This document shows, in pieces, positions 34,001-46,300 of a stretch of DNA of 64,000 bases. A program made the translations under genes and the position numbers. Numbering within the stretch: position 1 is the first letter of the stretch; each line of letters starts with the position of its first letter. Below the pieces are notes generated by a model, which was not told the origin of the DNA, ran no database searches, and saw nothing but the letters and a program-made list of their open reading frames with translations. Origin of the DNA: Macrocystis pyrifera. Lineage: Eukaryota; Sar; Phaeophyceae; Laminariales; Laminariaceae. The stretch is taken from positions 4,497,397 through 4,561,396 of the forward strand of contig JASSKH010000012.1 in assembly GCA_031763025.1 (NCBI GenBank), written 5' to 3'.

Positions 34001-35816
34001 CCGATATCTTGACTCCTTTCACCGTATAGCACGCAAGACAACCCCCCCCCCCCCCCCCCCCGGGGGACGACTTCCCCCCCCCCCGATTTTATCGAAACCC
34101 AGGGGGGACGGACACGTGCGACCCGCCTGCGCAGGCCCAAAAAGCCTTTTATCAATGCAGACCTTCCACACATCGGATAGATCATGATGTATCGATCTAT
34201 TCTACAGATAGATCATCTATACCCTAAGCTGCCGATATGAGTTGTCGTGCAGGGTCTGCATAGTATAGTACAGATCCAACCCAGGGAACACGTGCTAGAT
34301 CGTGCAGAGTATACAGCTCCCAACCGGCAGCTTGAGCTGTATCATACATTCCCTGAATGATCTAAATCATTGTTGGGGATTGGTGATCTGTGTATACGGT
34401 GTGTGAAACCTCTGACGAAAGATGACGAATCACGTATTTTTAACACCGGTTTCTTTTTTTTCTCCCCATCCTGATTTGTCCCTAATTTTAAGGCCCTTTT
34501 GTATCGAATATTAGTAAAGAAATGGTTCCTATATTTCGGAACATAGTGGCACGTGGTAGATGTGTCGGGGGGCATATATCAGGGCAGATATGTTCGTGCT
34601 CTTGTGTGTATTATCTTTTAGCTCATGTTGGGTGGAAGCCGTATGACCTGCATGATCTGTCACGTTTCCTGCGTGAGGTATTTTTTTTCAGTAGACATGT
34701 CGTAACGGCAGGTTAGGATCCAGATGATCTATCTGTAGATGATCTATCTGTCCGTGCTGCGCAAGGCAGTGACTCGGAAGCGATCCCTCAGTAAATATGA
34801 CGGTAGGTTGGTTGTCAAAGGCGTTTTCCTTCTGTCACCGCTCGCAATGAATTGTGCTCAGGTTGTCACGTGATCGATTGATGGATTGATGGATGTGCTT
34901 GTGCATGCCCCGTTCGTTGATTGCCCGCCTGCTTGCTTGTGCTGGGCGGGTCTGCTCCCGGCCCGCTGGTGTTACTGGTGATGTTGGTGCAGCAGTACCT
35001 TTGAAATACGTCGCAGATGTCGAGAGGTATTTGCAATCTTTTTGTGGTGTGTATGGAATTTTCATCTTTCTAATCTATCTATACCTGGTATTAATAGTCG
35101 TTACAGCAAGTATTTTTGGAAATCCATGTTGATGTTGCAAGTACACATGCTCGAAGGTGCAAGCAGTACCACCCTGGCCGGAAATTTAAGCACCGTTTGA
35201 TGTTGACATCATACTCCAAACGTGGGGCTATATTTCCGTCCAGGGTGGCACATGTTCATATTTCGCATAAATTCCACCGGAACGTGTTGCGGTTTGTTTG
35301 CTGCCTTCGCTGCCAAAAAATGGTGCATCGTGTGCTGCAGCAGTGACATTTTTGCGTACGGCCGTTGCGCACCGTTGACGCCGCTTTTTTTTACCAAGAG
35401 GAGTTTTTTTTCTGTTTATGTTTGTTATTTTTACAAAACAATTGTGTTTCCAGTGCCCTTTTTTTCCGGAGCAGTTCTGTTTGCACAGCAGTCAGTGCGC
35501 TTTTTACCGAGCATTTCTGTTTTGTTGTGCTCTCTGCTCTGCCGGGGTGTGGGTTGAAAAAAGAAAGGACGAGTGCATGGCAACACAAACAGCAGAGTGC
35601 GCGATAGTGAGTTAAGCCTTCCGCGAACACTGGAGACGGTCGGCATCCGCATGTGCTTTTTCTTTTTCTTTTGCTTAAACGTTGTTAGGCGTTTCTGGAC
35701 CTTAAAATGTATATATATATAGGTTTAGTGCTGGGGGTGATGAGCGCTGATCCTCGATGATAGATGCCTTTCCTGCTTTTCTTTAACGTACGTCGAATAA
35801 TAACAGTATCCTCAAC

Positions 35817-35847
<31 letters not shown>

Positions 35848-36664
35848 CCTGTCCTTTGTGCTCGTTTGTCGATTTTCTGTTCTCTCCTCGCTTTCCTCCG
35901 GTGGCCTGCTGGTGTTTCGCTTTGGATGTTTTTTGCTCTAGGGATTCGTCGAAACGCGGCGTTTAGTCGTGAAGGAAGGCGGCAGATTTGTGGGCGACGC
36001 CAAGGTGATTTTTTTCCTTTTTCTTTTTCTTTTTATGAGAGTATTTCAGAGTATGTAGGAATGAAAAACGTGATGCGTGATTGTGATTTCGATCATAAAC
36101 GATGGTATTTTTGATGAGAATGGTGACTGCTGTTTTGTGAACTGTTTTGTGATGATGAAAGTGGTGTTTGTGAATACCATTTTTCTTCGTCGTGGCGATG
36201 GCATTTTTTATGAAGGTTGTCTTACTGATGATACACGAACGCTATGTATGCATCAGAGGACGACTACGTATGTACTGCAGTTGTTTTTTTTTCTACCCCC
36301 CGACCCCCCTCCACCACCACCGCCTTCGCCGCCGCCGTCTGCTCTTTTTGCTGGTGGATTTAATGATGCCCAGCTGGGACTCCTCATGTTTCTGACGCGC
36401 ATGCAGGGTTACTACGTACCTGGTATAGCCTCTTTTTCACCATTGCAGTCCACCAACGTTTTTTTTGTGTGACGGAACTGCTTGGATTTGGAGTGAAACA
36501 TGACTTGTTCTCCAGATATCAAGTTGCCTTGTACTTTCCTGATACATGTTATCGCCGTTGGCGATCGCTTCCTCCTCATGCATGATTCTGCCTCCTGCTC
36601 GTTCTCTGGGTGTGACGGCTCCGAATCTTGTTCAATTCGGTATTGGTATTCGCTTCTCCCGCTC

Positions 36665-36703
<39 letters not shown>

Positions 36704-37930
36704 CCTCAAGTACGACTATTACGGGGGACCATAGTAAATAGGATCTACGGTACACACAAAAACTTATATATTCCCCTATTTCTACTGACAATATTTGGTC
36801 ATATTTACTATGGTCCCCCGTAATAGTAAAACATGCAGTATTAAGAGCAGAACTGGGAATGTGCCCACTTATCTCTTTTAGAACCGCAGGCCCGTTTTTG
36901 GGCCAAAAGCAGTCAAACTCTAAGTAGTTTGTCATCAAAACGGGACTGCAGTACAGCAGTACCAGGTAGTAAATACTATTAATAGTGGAGACATGAGAAA
37001 GTTGAAGCGGCAACAAAAAGTATGGAGCATGCCAAAACAAGAGGTTGCCAGCCCATAGTTGATAGAACTGAATGGGAGCAAGAGCTGGAGTAAAGGTGGG
37101 ATAGCGCAGTTGAGGAAGTATGGAAGGAGATTCAAGGAATCCAAGGTGGACATGATGTCCGCAGAAAAGTTTGGGAGGTACAAGGCAGGAGTAGAAGAGA
37201 GGGTAGAAAGGAGAGAAAGGCTAGCCCTAAGAAACCCGGGGGATTGAGGGCAGGAAGAGGAATGAAACGTATTTGCACGGCCCAATGACTTCGCGAAAAC
37301 GCTGAAACTGCGATTTCGTGTAGGTGACCTGGACCTGTCAGAAAAGAATAAAGAGATATACCAGTAGCCGAGAGGAAGTAGATGCACAGATGTGCCCGTG
37401 TGGCAAAACAATAGATAATGGAACTCACATAGTAGGAGAACGTGAAATGTACAATGAAGAACGGGATGTGTTAGAAGAGGAGATAAGGGAAATAGACGAA
37501 TGTGACATGGATGAGTTTGGCACACTGGATGGCAACGAGAAAACGATCGACATCCTTGGAGATAGATGGTGGCCACAGGCGGCCAAACAGGAAGGGAATA
37601 AGATTAACAAAAAGTTTCCATGTAACATATGGAAACAACGTAATGAGCGCCCAATTGTTGGAGGTGTCTCTAGTAGGAGTAGGAACGGTGCCCCGTCTCG
37701 AAAGGGGTGCGTCGTCAATGATCAAATGACTTATCAATAAGGCAAAAAACAAATGAGTACCCCCCCCCTCCCCCATCTCCCATCATCCTTTTTGTTTTAG
37801 TGTACTGCACGGAAACAACGTATTGAGCGTCCAAGGAGGTGTCTCTAATTCGATTAGTAGCCGTGAAACCGTCTCGAAAGGGATGCGTGGTCAATAGTCA
37901 AATGACCAAGGCAACCAACAAATGAGTACG

Positions 37931-37962
<32 letters not shown>

Positions 37963-40900
37963 CTCACCTGATCCGCTGACCCCTACCCCCCATCCACGCA
38001 CCCTCATCCTCACCCCCCCCTCCTCCTCCTCACTACATCCCCTTCTCCCTTTTTCTCCCTCCGCTTCCCCCCCCCCCCTCACATATTTAGGTTGAGGAGG
38101 CTGACGTCTACGGGTCGTTAGAAGGATCGCTGGAGTCCACCTCCGCGGTGCGCATCCGCTCTACGGGTGTTGTCGCCGGTACCGTCGTCTACAAGCGGAT
38201 GGTACGTTTTGTGGTACACCGTACCGTATGTCGCATACCGCCGGGACATGCGCTTATTGTTTTTGGATTTAGAGTTTTGGTCATGTTTAGACAAAAGTGA
38301 AGCACATAAAAAAAAGCAATGATCTGTGACATCGAGAATATTTGGTAGAAACTCATCGTTGCAAGTAATATTTAGGTACACCGCGGTCTACAAGTGCGTA
38401 CGTACGTGTTGTAGTATGCCGAACCGTGTACTGCGTGGGGGGATGCGTGGTTTTTGGTTAGGGTTCTGTTCATACATGGGTGCTGAACCGTGGTCCGCCG
38501 GTGCATGGTATAATACCTTTTGTGGTATACCGGTGCCGTATATCGGGGGATATCCGTATGCTTTTTCGGGTCGAGGGCTTTCATGGTATTTTTACCGTAG
38601 GTACCATGGTCCACAGGTGCATGGTACTGCACGATTTGTGGCATTCCATATGTGCCCGGTCCCATGTATGTACCACGGTGGACTTACATACGTTTTGTGG
38701 TATACCGGTACCGTAACCCGTGGGATACATATGGTCTGTTTTTCGGGTTAAGGGTTTTGGTTCTAGTGCAGGTACCATGGCCCACAAGCACATGACATTA
38801 TACCGTCCGTGGTATATCATGTATACGGTACCATGTATTGGTATGTATCAGGGTAGACTTGATGTATGTGGTTACGATTTTTCGCGCGCTGACCCATACC
38901 GACCCGCCCCTCTAACGACCGGCCGACCGACCTCACAGTCGATGGAAGACGGCGGGGAACTGGAGGGCACCTTTGAGTGCAGCAATCGGTCATCTGGCAG
39001 GGCCAGAAAAATGGGCGTGGGTCTCGCGGCGACCCCGGAGGAAGATGCAGCCGCGGCCGCCGAATACGACGCGCGCGGCTTCCTTGCCGAGGAGGAGAGC
39101 GAGACCCCCCCGGCGAGGCAGCATCCCCCTGCGGGCTGGGGGAAGGAGCCGGACTCGGAGCCTGGGGGGGAGGCCCGCGGTGGCGGACGCGCCGCCGCCG
39201 CCGCGTGGGGGGGGGGGGGTGCGGTGTCCGACCGCAGCCCGTCGTTGGAGGCCGTGCCTCAACAAGCGCGGCTGTCCTCGGCGACTGCTACCTCTGTTGG
39301 CGGTAGCGGCGCGGGTGGGGCGGGTGGAGGGGGGGGGGGGGGGGGGTAGCTTCCCTGGTGTTGCGGGCGCAGTGGCAAGACCAACATCGGTGGCAGCGGC
39401 GGTGGCGGCGCGGTCGGCACCGCCACCGCCGCCGTCCGCTGCGGCGTCAGTGGAGCCCGCGAACGCGGTCAAGGCGGCAGCGGCGGCGGCGGCGGCGCCG
39501 CTGCAGCCGACACCCCCAGCAGCGCGCTGTGGAGGATGTTCCCCGTGGGGAGGTTGTCCGCCGCTGCGACTGCCACCGCCGCCACCCTCGCGAGCGCCAC
39601 GGGTACTCCTGCTAGTTACTCGACCGCTGCGTCGACAGCGACGACGACGACCACGACCACGGCTCCCGCTTCTGCGGCCGCGACCCCCCCTGCGACAGCT
39701 GGTACTGCCACTGCTACCCCTGCTACCGTTGCCGCCGCTTATATCGGTGCGACCGCAGCTACCGCTGCTAGTGCGTCTGGCTCTAGCACGGCCGTCGCCG
39801 CTGTTGGTACCAGAGGCACCGCCGGCGGTGGCTATTCCGGTGGCGCGGCGGGTGCGGGCAACGGTATCGGCGGCAGGATATTCAACTTCAACAGCAACAA
39901 CAGCAGCAGCAACTTCAACTTCAACAGCAACAACAGCAGCAGCAACCTCAACAGCAGCGGCAACTTCAACACCAACTTCAACAGCAACAACAGCTCCAGC
40001 GGTAGCCTCAACAACAACGGTAACAGCAATACCACGACCACGACCACGACCACCACAACCGCCGCCGCCAACAACAGCAACGGCGGCGGCGGCGGCGGCA
40101 GCAGCAGCGGCGGTGGCGGCGGTATCGCCGCGGCGTTTCTGGCGCTGGGGGTTTCCCCGGCGGGAATTCGAGGGTCCTCCAACGTGCGAACGCCTTCGCC
40201 AGCGAAATCCCCCGGCCTGCAGGTGACGACATAAACAATGGTCGCAGAACGCCCTTTTGATATAAGTTAATACCAAAATGCGTCAGCTGTGAGTCGGGCC
40301 GATTGAGCGGGTGGTACCTAATTTTTCAAGCCAAGAGGTCCATCAGGCTTTGCTTGTTTTACACTCCTTTTTTATTATGAGTTTCTAGTGCGCACGATGT
40401 GTGGTTGGTCCTCAATTTTCGCCCCCCGTTTTTTTTTTTTTTGGGGGGGGGGTGAGGTTGAGGTGGGGAGTGGGGGTTAGGGTGGGGGGGTGAGAGTGGG
40501 TTCGTGGGTCGAGGTCCCGATCCCCCCCCCCCCCCCCCCCCGCCTCACGTACCTTCTTCCTCTGGATGCGGTGCTTTGTTTGTCCCTGAGCGTTCGTTCT
40601 GGCAGACAGCGCCTTCATCACGAGTGCGTGTGTCTGTTGATCCGTTATTCTTGGATCCGAGACGGACCGCCGCAATTAGTAGTGGTGGCAATGAAAAACA
40701 TGGAACCGTGGACCGCACGTGCCCCTCTCTTCCCCCCTCTCCCTCCGTCGGGCTTCCGACCCTCCCTGTTTTCCGTACCCTCCTCCCTCCCCCTTCCCCC
40801 GACCACCTCACGGCGCTTGGCGCGTGGTGCTCCAGTAGCAGTGTTTACCTCGGTCGGTGAAAACACGACGTGCTGTAGAGATGCGAGGGCCTATGATCAT

Positions 40901-41339
40901 ACGAGTGCGGCCATGCATTGCGAGAGGACGCCACCCTCATACGACCACGACCATGCATGATAATGAGTACACCCCCCCCTGCCTTACCCCACACCAATCC
41001 AAGGCCCAACCCCCTCCGCAGGCTCCCACGCCTCCCATCCCTTCCGTCTCATCATATATCACCCGGTTACTGTCCTGGGAGGTAGATGGTGGCCACAGCC
41101 GGTGAAACAGGAAGGAGATAAGACTAGGAAAACTTTTCCTTGTAACATTGAAATAAATAGAAACAGCGCAACGCGCGCCCAACTGTTGCAAGGATATCTA
41201 TATAAGGAGTAGGAATGGTGGTCCATCTCGAATGGGATTCGTGGTCAATGGTCAGATTGCTCAGGCAAGCAACAAACGAGTAGCCCCCCCCCCCCCCTCC
41301 CCCCTCACTCCCTGCTCCCGAACCTTCGCCGCCGCCTCC

Positions 41340-41373
<34 letters not shown>

Positions 41374-43353
41374 CATTCTACTTTCCGCTGCTGTGTTTGG
41401 GTGACTTTGGAAAGGTGCAGACTCAGGGAGTGGAAGCCGCAGATATGTTCAGCGCGGAGGAGGTAACCCCCACAAACACTTCTCTCGGCTACCCGTTGCC
41501 GGTGAGGAAGGACAAAAGCGTGCTGTTTTTTCTTCTTTTTGTGTTTGTTTTTTTGTTGTTGTTTTGGCTGTTGCTTTAAGTACGTATTACCGCAGTTTTA
41601 GTCCATTTCTTTCTCGTTTGTTTAGTTCGAGTTGTTTGCTCTTGCTGTTGTTCTTCGCTTGGTTCTTTTTAAGTCACAGTACTCGTACGTAGTTTACTGT
41701 AAGCTATATTTTATTTTGTGACCATGGTACATTTTTTTTGTTTTTGTTTTGTTTTCGTTGCCCTTTTTCTTGTTGGTTTTTCGTTTTGTTTTTTGTTCCA
41801 GTTGTTTCCAATTCGTGCTTTTTTTCAGTTGTGGTCCTTTTCGTTCTGTTCTGTTGTGTCCGTTACGTTTTTATTCTTGGCTCTTCGTTTTTTTTTTTTT
41901 TTTTTTTTCTTCCACCCTGTTTCTTTTTCTCTGTCGGTTCGTTTGGTTCCTCGTCTCCCCCCCCCCCCCCCCCGTTTCTTCTTGAGGGTGATGCTATCGC
42001 TGATTGCGCTTCCGCTTGCGCCCCCTGTGCGCCCCGTACTCGCCTCCCGTTGCCGCAACTTTTTTGTCGGGTTTTGCATGCGCCCTTCTAGGCGGCCTTG
42101 GAATCGTCGGCGCGAGCAACGAACTCTACTCGCGATCGTAACTCGAACGAGGTGAGCTTCTTTTTGCTGCAGCACTTAACCCACTGCTGTACTGCATTTC
42201 CGAGTCATTTCCATCGCGAAAACGCGGGTGGAGGCAGGCAGTTTTATTTGTTGCTGGAAAAAACTGCTCGGAATTGATGCAGAAGTTACGCGGGACCATA
42301 GTAAATGGGACCAAATTTTGTTAGTAGAAAGTAGGGAAATAGATAGGTTTTTGTGTACCGTAGGTGCTATTTACGATGGTCCTCCGTAGTACGTGTCTAG
42401 TAGTAGAATAGGGGTTGATCTCTTAACTATCCAGAGAAAGGTTCTAATTGTACCTGGAATTATTTCCCTCCTGCTTTCGGAAGTGATGGGGTTCGAGTCC
42501 CTGTTAGTATTCGACCCGGTGGAAAAGGAGTATTGGTTGTAGGGCATTCGACCAACCGAGTGGATCATCGCACGCGGGCTTGTGACTCGATGCTTGTGTG
42601 TGAACCGGCCGATCTCGACAGCCATGCCCTACCCCCCGCCCCGCCCCCTCCTTACCCCGCCGCCTCACCCCCCCGCCCTACCCCCGCCGTTACCCCCCCC
42701 GACCCCCATCCCCACTTCCGCTCCCACCCCGACCGGTACTGCTGCTTTCGCCCCCATCCCCACTACCACCCTTACCATGACCGTGACCCCAACCCCCACC
42801 TTCCCCCCCCCCCCCCCCCCCCCCCCCCCCCATTATATATGGGTTGGGTTGGCGTCGGTTGGCAACGACACTGTAAAACATGCCGCTCACTACGTGAGCT
42901 AGACATCCAGGGTACCGTTTTTTTTTTTTTTTTTTTTTTTGGCGGTCGCCCACAGCTGGACGTCTAGTTAGATCATTTGTGCGAAGTAAAGAACCTTTAC
43001 TCTGCACAAGGGAATTGATCGTATCACGTAGTGTTCAAGGTACGGCACCCAAGAGGCGGTTGCATAGTACTCCCATTGCTGTCTCTGGAAGTGGCTACAC
43101 CGGAAATTAAACTAACTCATTGAAGCTGTCATCCATATGCAAGTCCGCCTCACAGGCGGTTCTTAGTAGGATGCAGCTCACCCTTCATGCGACTCGCCGG
43201 ACACCTCACGGCGCTTCGCGCTTGGTGCAAGCAATGTCTGCCTGGTCGGTGAAAACCCGACACACTCCGTCCCGGCATTGTAGGGATGCGAGGGTCTATG
43301 GTCATACGACTACGGCCATGCATGAGATCGAGTACATGTCTCCTCTCGAGTAC

Positions 43354-43384
<31 letters not shown>

Positions 43385-46300
43385 ACTGACCGGTACCCTG
43401 CCGCCACCCACCCCGACCCCCACTCCAGCTGCCATTTCGACTCCCATCCTAACCAGTACCCCCTATATACCCCACCGCAACCTTTTTTTTTGTGTGTGTT
43501 TTTTTCACACCACCCTGCACTCAGGCGGCGGGCGGGAGAGAGGGCGGCGGCGGCACCAGCGTCGCAGCCCGTGTCGGAACCTGGCCGCCTCCCTCTCCGG
43601 CGCACAGCAAGTTGTGGCAGAGGCGGACAGAGGTGAGGGAGAGGCAGTTGACTCAGGGCAGGGGGGAGGAGGGGGCTGGGGGCGCGAGGGTGGGTTTGGT
43701 TAGGTTTGGGTTGGGTTGGGTTGGGTTGGGTTGGGTTGGGTTGGATTGGGTTGGGTTGGGTTGGGGGGGAGGAGGGGTTGGGGGCGTGAGGGTGGGTTGG
43801 GTTGGGTTTGGATTGGGTTGGGTTGGATTGGGTTGGATTGGGTTGGTTGGGTTGGATTGGGTGGGTTGGGTTGGGTTGGGCTGGGTTGGTGGGTGTGGAT
43901 ACTCTCGTAGGGCCGGCATTATTTTTTGGCGGCAGTCGGGTTTCGTTTGTGTGTATGGTTGGGTCATTTCCATTCGGGTGCCGCCTGCAGCCAGCTAAGA
44001 AAATGCTTGATTGGGGGGACATACGTTCACGGTTTATAGTTGGTCGGCGCTGTTGTTTCCGTACACAGAGGGACGGGCGGAGAGTCACTGTTTTTTTTGC
44101 GGTCCCGTGGTTGCGGCCGGAGGAGGAGGAAGAGGAGAAGCAGGGGAGAGGGGAGGAGCATGGAAGGGGAGGAGAGGAGGGGATAAGAAGCGGAGGAACA
44201 GAAGGGAGGAGGAAAGGAAAAGGAGGAAGGGGTTGGGTGGGGAGAGAGGGAAGCAGCAGGAACGGGGAGAGGGCGCGGAGGAAGAAAGGGAAGAAAACAG
44301 AGGGGGGTAAAGAAAGGGAGAACGATTCCACGATTTCTTTTTGTTTTTTTTGGCGGGGCGAACGTGGTGGACCTCTCTCCCCCTGCCAGCGCCCCTGTCA
44401 GCTTGGGCGACGATTGCCGGATGTGTGACACCTGTTGTTGTTTTGGCCTTCTTTGCAGAGGCCATGACAGATTTTTGATCTGTTTTTTTTGTGGTTATGG
44501 TCACAGTACGAGACGGTTCAGTTTTTTTGTTGTTGTGATTGTGGTTCACGTAGTGGTTGCCAGGAAGGAACCACCGGGGTCATCCAATTACCTCCTTTGT
44601 ACCCGTTTTATGGCTGCACCCACATTTTGGAGACACGATGCTTGAATAGACGGGGTCCGTTTTTTGCGGTAGTAAAGACATCAGCAGGTTAATTTGTTTT
44701 CTTTCCGACGGTTGATAGCTTCTGGCGGAAATGGTATGCGTTCAAACCACTAAACTTTCAAGTGGTTTAAACAAAAAAAAAGGACATTTGGGCACTGCAA
44801 AATGTGTACCACACGTGATTCCAGGTAGTTTGTCCCCAACGGGATCAACCATTTTAGAACTGCGGTCCCGTTTTGTGGAGAAACCACTCAAAGTTCGTCC
44901 CCAAACTGGGGCTGCAGTCCTCAAAGCTTCAACCTTCTTTTCACAAACCATCCCGCACTAATTCCAAGTAGTTATTCCCCGAAGGCGTGGACGCAGAGCT
45001 AAGCGGAGTAGTTAATATGGTGCAACTACCGCGGACACGCGCGTGCCTCAATGTATTAACCCCCCCCCCCCCCACAGGCGGTTCCTGGTAGGATGCAGCT
45101 GACCATTCGTGCGACTTGCCGAACACCTCTTCGTTTCGCTTTGTGCTTGGTGCAAGCAATGTTTATCTGGTCGGTGAAAACCCGCCGTGCTCCGTTCCGG
45201 CATAGTAGCGATGCGAGGGTCTTTGGCAATACGACTACTGCCATGCATGACTCGAGTACGCTGCCCCCCCCCCCCCCCCCCCCCCCCTACCCGGGCGCCA
45301 ACGCTCGCCACGGCAGCCAGCCTCAGCACCTGAATTAACGCTCCATTCCTGGGATTGTTTTTTTCTCGTTAACCCACCGCGAAAAAAAATCATCCAGCAG
45401 TAACTCCCAAGTAGTTTGTTTATAAAAAACGCGGGTGCAGGCTATTGTGAATAGTTCCTCAATGTATTATTACCTCAATGTATTAACAGAACCCCCCCTC
45501 CCCCCCCCGTGCCCTTGCGGCAAACATTCGCAACAGCAGCCGCAGCACCGGACCACCCCTTCGTCGGAAGATGCCAGCTTCTTGATCGGCGCCTCTCAAG
45601 GCGGCACGGGCATCGTTGGTGGGGGTGGCGGAGGCGTTGTCGGCGGGGGGGCGGGGGCTGGGGTGGGGGCGGGATCGACGGGTCTTCGCTCGACCACCGT
45701 CGAGGAAGAGGAAGAAGGTACGGCGGAGGAAGAGGAGGAAGAGGAGGGGGCGGGGCAGGAGCAGGAAAAGGAGGACGAGGAGGGAGTGGTTAAGGAGGTG
45801 GAGGAGGCGGAGAGGGAGGAGGAAGAGGAAGGGGGGGGGAGAGAGGAGGAGGAGGAAGCGGAGGAGGAGGAGGAGGAGGAGGAGGACGCGAGCGGGAAGG
45901 TGAGCGGAGGGGGGGAGTTGCGCCGGATTTATTTCGTTGACGATATGGGGTGTCAACGTTGGTCTATGTTGGGTAATGTCATGTTGTCTTATCTCGTGTT
46001 AGGTCGTGTTGGCGGAGGAAGGTTGGTTATCGACTCGGCCCAGCAGAGCCGAGAAAATCTCGACGATGAGCGCGGGTCGCGCCGGAATTGTCAACGATAC
46101 GCTGTCCACGAAACGCCGCGTCCTGTCACGTCATGTCATCCCATTGGTCGGTCGGTCGGAGGATGGATTGTCGGTTTTGGACACCCCTGAGCGGATTAGA
46201 ACAGAGCAAAAGCCTCCTTCGGTGTTTTTGTTCTCTTTGTTTTTTCGGTGCGGCCTACCCGTCTGTTCCTCTTGTTAATAGTGTAGGATATCGTGTCCAA

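Larger units (their letters stand above)
22001..35941 (+). other. Intron 1 of the bactofilin gene, about 13.9 kb
   Basis: It begins CAG|GTTGGT and ends TTTTGCTCTAG. It holds a TACCAGC tandem (22835-22862), palindromes, the SINE, two H2 elements, M1 MITEs, minisatellites and poly(C) tracts at 33662-33683, 34041-34061 and 35819-35844. No other exon with good splice sites was found on either strand. Confidence 0.6.

Noticed and set aside
38973-40276. Frames of more than 400 codons in a second plus frame and on the minus strand over exons 4 and 5
   Set aside because: GC-rich trinucleotide repeats keep all frames open. Only the frame that joins the bactofilin exons and ends at a good donor is kept.
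42430-42620. tRNA-like signals (GGGGTTCGAGTCCCTG and CCAACCGAGTGG)
   Set aside because: The stems do not pair into a cloverleaf and spacing is wrong for either half; possibly an old SINE but not supportable.
43150-44331. 393-codon Pro/Ser/Asn-rich minus-strand frame
   Set aside because: It is the antisense of the GGGTT array, the purine tract and a P module.
45435-46190. Reading the Glu-rich exon as an uninterrupted gene of 251 codons
   Set aside because: The part after 45899 follows a strong GTGAGC donor and loses composition bias, and the part before 45534 crosses a C run. Only the middle is kept as an exon.
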